This document shows positions 1 through 7,200 of a stretch of DNA of 7,462 nt, in pieces. The stretch's first letter is position 1; each line of letters begins with the position of its first letter. The notes beneath the pieces were generated by a model that saw nothing but the letters and a program-made list of their open reading frames with translations, searched no databases and was not told where the DNA came from. The position numbers and the translations under genes are program-made. Source of the DNA: Thermoplasmatota archaeon (lineage in GTDB: Archaea; Thermoplasmatota; Thermoplasmata; Halarchaeoplasmatales; Halarchaeoplasmataceae); the NCBI GenBank assembly GCA_018610025.1, contig JAHENW010000015.1, positions 1-7,462 of the forward strand, written 5' to 3'.

Positions 1-383
1 GGCATGCGGTAATCATAGCTGCGCAGTCCGGCCTCTACGTGTCCCACCTCAAGCCCCATCTTTATACCGGCCAGTGCACCTGCCAGGACCGTATTCGTAT
101 CCCCTTCCACCAGTACTGCATCCACTTCATCTTTCTCGAATGAGTCTTCGAGTTTGATTAGAGCGTTACCCGTCTGTTCTCCCTGGGACCCGCTGCCCAC
201 CTCTAGAAATCTGTCCGCCTTGGGGAGCTCCAGTTCTTCGAAGAACACATCTGATACCTCTGGGTCGTAGTGCTGTCCTGTATGGATTATTTCGTAGTCC
301 ATCTCCCTGTCCTCCAGCTCCCTGATGATCGGGCTCATCTTTATTATCTCTGGCCTGGTGCCCACTACTACGGCTACCTTCAT
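1..383 (-). CDS. wecB: UDP-N-acetylglucosamine 2-epimerase (non-hydrolysing), N-terminal part, truncated by window edge
   Basis: This cytoplasmic enzyme interconverts UDP-GlcNAc and UDP-ManNAc. In archaea UDP-ManNAc is usually oxidised to the ManNAcA sugar used in N-glycans and other surface glycans. My translation from the ATG at 383 gives 127 full codons with no stop before the window edge; the family is about 360-390 residues, so roughly a third is present. Family hallmarks are in register with E. coli WecB: a Rossmann-like start ending in GTRPE (residues 8-12) followed by IIKM, HTGQHYD (34-40), VEGDTNT (92-98) and GHVEAGLRS (114-122). D95 and E117 fall on the numbers of the E. coli catalytic acids. 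The start is chosen because MKVAVVVGTRPE is the standard N-terminus of the family. No Shine-Dalgarno-like sequence precedes it, but a TATA-like box sits about 25 bases upstream, which suggests a leaderless message. It follows the OST and a surface-protein gene on the same strand, which fits a role in making the N-glycan. Confidence 0.95.
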   Translation of the reverse strand, partial: MKVAVVVGTRPEIIKMSPIIRELEDREMDYEIIHTGQHYDPEVSDVFFEELELPKADRFLEVGSGSQGEQTGNALIKLEDSFEKDEVDAVLVEGDTNTVLAGALAGIKMGLEVGHVEAGLRSYDYRM

Positions 384-403
384 GTTTCTACCATTGAGCA
401 AAA

Positions 404-412
404 GATAAAAAG
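404..412 (-). promoter_or_regulatory. candidate archaeal TATA box for wecB (leaderless)
   Basis: On the minus strand this reads CTTTTTATC and is centred about 25 bases before the A of the wecB ATG. Archaeal TATA boxes lie about 25 bases before the transcription start, so transcription would begin at or very near the ATG, giving a leaderless mRNA. This agrees with the absence of a ribosome binding site before wecB. A purine-rich stretch (GAAAGGAACC) lies upstream, but it is too far away to be a convincing BRE. The match is short and the region is T-rich, so the call is tentative. Confidence 0.45.
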
Positions 413-432
413 ATTATCGGTTCCTTTCGGAA
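404..432 (-). terminator. possible weak terminator or attenuator after the surface-protein gene
   Basis: Read on the minus strand, TTCC-GAAA-GGAA (432 to 421) can form a 4-bp stem closed by a GNRA-type GAAA tetraloop. It is followed within about ten bases by T-rich sequence (CTTTTTATC and then CTTTTG). Archaeal termination mostly depends on T-runs, so the T-rich part alone could stop or slow transcription. The stem is very short and the same T-run may be a TATA box, so this is a weak call. Confidence 0.25.
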
Positions 433-448
433 TAAGAGGGCAGTGAGA

Positions 449-1225
449 CTACCAGGGTCTTCTTCTCTTCTTCCTTCTTCTGAGATAATAGAAGATCCCA
501 AGTCCTGCCGCCACGACACCGATCCCTATGGCCCAACCGTATTTCTCCAATGTGCTCTCTCCTTCGATATAGAATCGGACTGTGTATATCTTCTCGTTCT
601 TGACGAACCTATCGCCCTCCGTGTACCCATAGTCCACCCAGACCTCCATCTTATGTTCACCGGGATCTAGTCCTTCTTTTGACCAGTTCACCTTCATGTT
701 CCGAGTGGAACGGGGTTCTATGGGGCTTACCTGCACGGTCCTTTCCAATTTACCATCTATGAAGATCCCCAGTTCAACGTCCGTAAGGGTCAAATCAGTG
801 GGATTCTTGAAGGATAGAGTGGACGTGACCGGTTTCAACCCTTTCACTTTGAGCTCAGTGGAGGTCCTTCTGGTTTGGTTATCGCCTCCAGCGGTGGCAT
901 TGAGGATGAGCGTGACCTCGTTTTCCTCTGTCACCGTGAGGTTGATACTGAAGGTCTGGCTTTCAGTCGATCTCTGCTCCTTTGGCCTAACCACTCCAGG
1001 CCCGTCTACTGAGGATGTGAGGGTCCAATTGTCAGCGTTATTCGCAAACGTACCTCCGACCTTGACCTCGTATTCCTGGGTCTCGTTGACGAAGACGTCA
1101 GTAGGCCCGTCTATTATTATATTGACACCATGGCCTGTAGCCCCTTGTAGGGGGCTCATACCCACTACAGAGAACATCAATAGGGAGAGTAGGAACACAC
1201 CCATGTATCTTTTTCCATCCCCCAT
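449..1225 (-). CDS. membrane-anchored surface protein with signal peptide and two Ig-like/CARDB-like domains
   Basis: A 258-residue protein I cannot name. Residues 1-7 are hydrophilic with K/R, 9-26 form a hydrophobic signal segment, and cleavage is likely near residue 28-30 after LQGA. Residues ~35-127 look like one beta-sandwich domain and ~128-222 like a CARDB-type domain (TSTLSFKNPTDLTLTDVELG, then a PGEHKMEVWVDYG strand pair). Residues ~229-248 form a C-terminal membrane helix ending in a very basic tail (RRRKKRRRPW), so most of the protein should lie outside the cell. There are six N-x-S/T sequons (N47, N66, N95, N109, N116, N180) and no cysteine. The ATG directly follows the OST stop codon (TGAATG), and a GAGGTGG ribosome binding site lies inside the end of the OST gene. 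This suggests translational coupling and matched amounts. The inferred role is an OST accessory subunit or a co-expressed glycoprotein substrate; no catalytic motif is visible. Confidence 0.85.
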   Translation of the reverse strand: MGDGKRYMGVFLLSLLMFSVVGMSPLQGATGHGVNIIIDGPTDVFVNETQEYEVKVGGTFANNADNWTLTSSVDGPGVVRPKEQRSTESQTFSINLTVTEENEVTLILNATAGGDNQTRRTSTELKVKGLKPVTSTLSFKNPTDLTLTDVELGIFIDGKLERTVQVSPIEPRSTRNMKVNWSKEGLDPGEHKMEVWVDYGYTEGDRFVKNEKIYTVRFYIEGESTLEKYGWAIGIGVVAAGLGIFYYLRRRKKRRRPW

Positions 1226-4200
1226 TCATATCCACCTCTTCTTTCTCAGCACGTACACGGCGGCTATCGAGGCCGTGATGACGATGGCTACCCAGTGCCA
1301 TGTCTTCAACTCGAGTCTATCCTTCTCCAGGGCTATCTTATCTCCACTCACTGTAAAATTGGCGCTCTCGAAACTCATGGTCGGCAGTTCGATAGAGACC
1401 GTAGATACATCGGTTGTTGCTTCGTTCAACTTCGAAACGGCCTTAACCTTGATCTTAACGTTAGGATTGGGATTTTTGCTTATCGCACGCATCTTCAACT
1501 TTACGGTCTCCTCGTCCTGTTCCTTTACCCCACCGGTCACGTTTTCTATAGATACGTTCCAGCCCTTAGACCGCAACTGCTGACGGTTGAGGACATACAT
1601 ATTGAAGGAATCTCTTCCGTTTCCAGTATTTTTAACGGAGATCGTATAAGTCAGCGTTCCTCCTTCAAATGCTTTCTCCTTCACATCTGAATCTATCACT
1701 ACCCCGTACACCTGTTCTACCTCTATATCTAATGTCCTCTCCTGGACCTTTGTCGAATTGAGTGATTCGACCTTGAAGTTTATTGGCGGGTGATTCACAC
1801 TAGAATCGTTCTTTACTTTCACAGTCACTTTGATTTCTCTGGTCTGATCGGGGTTCAATCTAACCTTTAGAGTGGAAAAATTGAGATCCCAAACCGCCCT
1901 TTTGGCAGATAACTTGTACTCATCCCTCGTGTTTCCGGTGTTCGTTATTCCTATATAATAGGTCAGTTTTTCTCCCTGTTTTGCCTGCCGTGAGGGCACT
2001 TTATCTATACTTATCCCGTATTCCTTTACCTTCTTCAGTGAGAGTTTGATCTTATCATCATAATCTAGGGTTATCACTTCGCTGGCCCTGTAGGTTGTGT
2101 ACCCGTAGTCCTTTTTCACCTCTGTTTTCGCCTCCACCTTGTATTCTCTCTTGGGAAGATACAGCTGGAAACTGCCGTCTTCATCCGTTTCGATACTTCG
2201 TTGGGCAAGGCTCCCCGGTTTGCTTATCTTCACGTCGGTCTGGACTCTCTTGTCTTCTCTCACCACCTTTCCGCTCAACTGCGCCGCTCTGCTGAGGGAC
2301 ATATTGTAGGTGCCGTTCTCCTCTCCCATTGCGAACTCCTGGAAAGTCGCATACATGACCCCATTGTAGGTGGTCTTGGCATAGATGGTGTAAACACCTT
2401 CAGCCAGCTCTAGGCTGTAACTTCCACCGCTTCCGGTGGTCACCTGCGTGTCTATGGCGAAGGGGCTCGATGCTATGAATCTCAGTTCCACCCCTTTTAT
2501 CGCCTTATCGTGGATGGTAACTTGTCCTTGGAGGGTGGGTTTCACCCTCTCCCTAGATATCAGTAACCTTGTAGTAGTCGAGTTCTGGAGAATATAGGTT
2601 CCAGAACCATGATAATGGAACTCCTTGGTATCTTGGATACCTTCAGCCTCCACCGGTTCCATGACTTTTTGATCTATCAATGCCTTGTATTTTCCCTCAG
2701 CTACGGTGAATTCAACTATCCCCTGGGAGTTCGTCTGGCCTTTCCAACTGAAACCGCTCGACGTTTCTTCTATGTTAACCGTAAGAGGCGTCTTCGGGGT
2801 CTTCCCGTCGGCTTCTACGTCCAGTTCCAGCGTTATGGAGTTTTGTAATGTGATATTATTGGTGGTGGGGGAATAGACACTGACGACTCCGAACACGGCA
2901 AGTCCTTCACCGACATTTTTGGCCCTGACCCTGTACTTCCCTGGTCGCAGGTATACCTCGTATTCTCCATCGGCGCTTATATTGACCTGCTCCGGGCCCT
3001 GGAAGGAGATTTCGGCACTGACTTTCTCGCCAGAGCTGTCCTCGAGAGAACCGTTCACCCTGACTCCATATTTCACGGGGATGGAAAGGTCGACCGATTC
3101 GGCTCCCACGGGCACTTCGATATTTTCGGAGAAGGAATATTTCTCATCTTCTCCCGGGGTCTTATAGTCGGCCTTGACCCTATATCTCCCAGGTCTTAAA
3201 TCGGTCTTGAAGCTGGTGCCTTCTACCGTGAGCTCTTTGTCCATTGCTCCCCGTCCTCTACGTTCGAACTGGACAGGTAAAGTGCTGAGAGTGTTGTTCT
3301 CATAGTTGAGTTCTCCCTGGACGGTGACATTCTTTGCCCTCACGGGGATATATGGTTCAAAGGTCCTGTTGGGATCGAAGAATGTCTGTTTGGTCTTGAA
3401 ACCCTCTTTCTCAACCTCGATATCGGTTCGCTTTGATGGTATGACCATGGAATAATTGCCATCATCTTTGGTAAAGAGAGACATCTCCTTGTTCCCTGAG
3501 GCTATATTCAAAGTCGTGCGGGTTCCTTCACCTGGCTCTATCTCGCCGTTGTGGTTGAGGTCTCTATACGTTATCCCAGTTACTTTTAGGCCGGGTATAG
3601 CATCAAGATCGAGGTTCAAGTCGCGGTCCACAGAGATATCCTCCCAGACCATGATGTTCTGAGCCCCCGCTATCCCTCGTCCATAGATGTTGTACCCCCC
3701 TCTTGGAAGATATAAAGAGAAGTTACCCTCAGTATTGGTGACGGCTCTAGCGGATCCTCCATCACCGTCGAAAAAGAGCTTCAAGTTCTCTGCCCCCTCT
3801 CCGGCATAAGATATCTCGCCATTTACCTTGAATCCTTTCTTGAAGTCTGCGGTGTATTCTTTCTCTTCAGGTACCGAGAGTATACCTATATCGACATAGT
3901 TTTCACCCTGGGCAGAGTGCATACCGTAGACCCGGTAGATACCATTGGGTAGTTTAGCACTGAATTTTCCATCTCCGTCTGTTACGAAGGAGTTGTTGTA
4001 CGGAGAGCCATGCACCCCTGTAAAGGACAACTTCTGGTTCGGGATTTCGTCACCGGATAGGAGCGCCTGGCCCGTTATCCAATCCGCCTTTTTGACGCTT
4101 ATATTGTATTCGACCAGCTCTTCCTCCCGCAGAACGAATTCGCCTCCACCCTTTTCTAATGCATACCCGTCGTTCTCTATCTTCATAGAATACCTTCCCG

Positions 4201-7200
4201 GTATAAGGTGTGAGAAGCTGTAGTTCTGGGAGACGTTGAAGATCTGCCTCCTCACTACGGAACCATCCTCTTTTTCCAATACGACTTCAGCCCCTTCTTC
4301 CAATTCTTTGCTGATCTTCACAGAGCCGTTTATCGACGCATCGCTCACCTTTATGCTTTGGGTTATGTTCTTTCCCGGTTTGACCGTAACGCCCTCAGCA
4401 GGAGAGGTTCCAGTTACATCGGTGGAGATCGTGTATTTTCCCGGCGTGACACCTGTGAATTGGTACGAACCGTTCGTATCTTCAGCCTCCATCATCTCTC
4501 CGGTCTGTACGTTCTCCGCCTTGATGTCACCGGATGCCAGAGAATCATTTTTAGGTGAATACTCGTCGTTATTGTCCTCGTCCAGGTAGACGTTGGCAGT
4601 TAGGTTACCGGTCTCGATCTCCATATCTCTCTGGATGAGGTAATCCGGTCTACCGTCACCATCCTTGTCAATATTCTTCCTCATGGCCTGGTCTTCACTG
4701 ATATTCATCTGGAGAGATTTCAATCGGATGTTCTCAGAATTGATGAGCTTGTTGGGACTCCCGCCGTTGGAGGCCAATATCAATGTATTTCCTGACGGTG
4801 CGATTACCCGATAACTCCCGTTTTCATCGGTCCTGGTGGAATCATGGGTGGTCCCTTTCCCGTCCAATACGGTGATCTTCGCATTGCTTATTGGTCTACC
4901 ATCCTCTGTGGTGACTTTGCCTTCAACTATAGCTCCGTGATAGTACTCAAGGAAGACCACACCCTGTCTCATGTAGCCCTGGGCACTCATGTCGACGGTG
5001 CCTTCCTGAGCTTTCTGGTACTCCCTAGCCTGCTCCACGGAGATTGCCCTCCAGGCTTCCGTATGGTTCTGGTACTCCGGCCTGGGGTAAGGGTTGTAAT
5101 ATGCGGTCCTATAGGCCATCTTGAAGTGGCTCATGTTCCACCCGGGTCGGGGCTGCTGCTTTCTTGAATCCAGGCCAGGGATACCAGTGGATTCTCCGAC
5201 CTCGTTGAGAGAGTATCCGACGAATATCTTGTACAGTGTAGAATTGTAGAACATGGGTTTATAATCTATCTTATAGTCCTGGACCTGAACGTTCTGTGGC
5301 ACGTCTTCGGGGCTGTCATACGTATTCCCCTGCGCGTCCTGCAGCTTTATGTCGTAAAAATCTGGAGGTGTCCGGGTCCATTGCTGGCTGGATATACGGT
5401 GTCCCGAGAGTTTGGCCGGTGCGTAGAAGATACCCGTGTTCCTGCCAGATATGGGGAACAACCTCGAATCGACGGCCAGATACTCTATCCTTTTATCTAT
5501 CTGGTCGGTGATGTCTTTGTAGAGTAGATGTAATGTGGATACCTTCTCATAGGAGAGAAGGCCCATGCAGAGAGCGTACTTGATATTCTTCCAGTGGAGG
5601 TCTTCAGCCCTAGGATGATACCTTTTAGGGTCCGATCGGACGATCTTATCGTATTTATCTGGGTTTTCCTTGATCTTCTGGAAGTATTCCTCCAATCTCT
5701 CGGTCTTCTCCTCTCCAAGATGTTCGACCAGTGTCTCCCTGGTCTCGCCTTCGAACCCAACGTCTTCGTTGTATGGAACCTTAAGACTGCGGGTTATCAA
5801 GAGGGCCAAGATCTCAGACTCGTTCTGTGCCATCAATACGTTACCCGCTAGGCGGTGACCGGAAAGGAAGTTGTCTGCCACTGTAGGATGATCGCCTTCT
5901 CGGGCACACTCGAAACCGTAGTCCCACCAGCTGAGGAACCCCGGTCTTTCTTCAGGCGGCTTATCGGCATCCTCCTTTTTGAACCAGTCCCATGCCGCGG
6001 GCCAGTAATTGGTGGGCTCGTCCAGATTGTACCCGAATGCCCCGAGGTAATAGTTACCGCCTTGGGTTTCGTTATATCCCTTACCCTGAAGGGCTTCTGG
6101 TAGGCTCTGATGGATCTGATCATTGTACTGGCTCTTTTCACCCATTGGGATACCAGCATCGAAAGCATACAGGGCATTGGGCGTCATTATCAGGAAGACC
6201 ACGAACAGTGTAGTCAGGATGTGCTTGACCTTTACACCTTCGTAGATTCCTCTGAATATATCTCCTCTATATCCCCGAAATCTTCTCGCTATCTCGGCAA
6301 AGTCAGTCTTGTCTGCCACCAGCGCTAGGATCCAGCCGGCGGTCAAAGCGAAGGCCGGCGAGGAGTTGAAGATGAAACGGGCCGCGGACATTGCCATGTA
6401 GATGGCGAGAGCGGTCCACAGAATTATAAAGATGAAGTTCGTCGTCCATTTTCCTTTCAGTCGCCAGACGGCCAGAGCTATGCCCAGGATCGATAGGAAG
6501 AACGAAGCCATTCCAAAGGACAGGATCAATTTACTGAATTGAGGTGCCTGTGCCTCCGCTATGGTCGTGATGGCCTTGGTTCGGGTGAAGTATCCGGCAC
6601 CACTGGTCAGTACCTTCATGATGCCCGGGGCCACGTAAACTCCAAGCAGCACGAAGATCAAAATCGCCGCCCCAATGATGGAGAATATCAAGAGCCAGGG
6701 TAGGTCTCTAGTAACGGTGAAGAAGACCCCTATACCGAAGGCCCCTAGGAACAGGAGAAGGGGCACATCATACCAACTCCTCACTGCGAAAGGTAAAGCC
6801 TGTCCAACGTCTGCAACAACATAAAATGGAGCAGCGACCAATAGTGCTAGACCGACAGAGATGGTCACCGCCGCCGTGACACCCAAAGAATCCCTTTCTC
6901 TGAGTTTATCGAGGAACAACTGGACGATGAAGTATGCAAGGATGATGACTATTACGTAGGCATATCCCTTCCAGGTCAGTGCAACGGTAGCTATGGCCAT
7001 GCCGGACATCCCGGCATACAATAACTGCTTTTTATTGTTAGATATGAACTCCGAGAGTCCCTTCTTGATCTCGGCCTTATCGAACCAATCGGAGACCCAT
7101 TTCTTCTCTTCTGGCATACCTTCTAGAGATTTCATGAAGAAGTAGAAGGCCGTGACCGCGAAGAAGAGGTATAATGCGTCATGGTCCCCGTTTGTCAGGG

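Larger units (their letters stand above)
384..448 (-). other. 65-base intergenic spacer between the surface-protein gene and wecB
   Basis: This is the only non-coding stretch of any size in the window. It is A/T-rich compared with the genes. Read on the minus strand it holds, in order, a short inverted repeat with a GAAA loop, two T-rich runs and a TATA-like element. It probably serves both to end or attenuate upstream transcription and to start wecB transcription. The two roles cannot be separated from sequence alone. Confidence 0.7.
2027..4936 (-). repeat. about eleven tandem prealbumin-like / carboxypeptidase-regulatory-like protein repeats
   Basis: These are residues 843-1812 of the OST, in units of roughly 80-95 residues that have diverged at both DNA and protein level. 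Each unit has a central turn of the type D-G-x-Y/F-x-x-x-L-x-x-G-x-Y-x-V/I-x-A/G. Examples are GKFSAKLPNGIYRVYG, GNFSLYLPRGGYNIYG, GEYEVYLRPGKYRVRA, GSYSLELAEGVYTIYA and GSFQLYLPKREYKVEA. This pattern is known from CarboxypepD_reg, Cna-B and SdrD-B beta-sandwich domains. Approximate starts are 843, 950, 1044, 1127, 1211, 1291, 1377, 1465, 1546, 1641 and 1726. Unit borders are judged by eye. The likely role is an extracellular stalk or spacer; no enzyme motif is visible. Confidence 0.8.

Noticed and set aside
380..394. Tiny upstream frame (ATG at 394, four codons, TGA overlapping the wecB ATG)
   Set aside because: ATG GTA GAA ACA TGA forms an ATGA overlap with the wecB start, but it lies downstream of the expected transcription start only if the message is not leaderless. 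It is short enough to arise by chance.
449..540. Archaeosortase (PGF-CTERM-like) sorting signal at the C-terminus of the small surface protein
   Set aside because: There is a helix plus basic tail but no PGF or other known tripartite motif, so a simple membrane anchor is the better reading.
1098..1301. 67-codon minus-strand frame over the OST/surface-protein junction, with an ATG at 1229 overlapping the stop
   Set aside because: Its nearest ATG to the ribosome binding site is only about two bases away, the frame has no signal peptide or recognisable pattern, and the coupled ATG at 1225 gives a good surface protein.
696..1583. 295-codon open frame on the plus strand
   Set aside because: It lies antisense across the junction of the two minus-strand genes and covers the end of one and most of the other. 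Its translation has no domain pattern, while the minus strand shows clear families, a ribosome binding site and a signal peptide.
2027..4936. Tandem DNA repeats or a recent duplication in the repeat region
   Set aside because: The repeats are visible only as a shared protein turn pattern. I saw no long identical nucleotide runs, so the array is old or under diversifying pressure rather than newly copied.
5848..6177. 109-codon minus-strand and similar-sized plus-strand frames inside the OST catalytic region
   Set aside because: They overlap the conserved WWDYG region of the OST in other frames and show only low-complexity, shadow-like translations.
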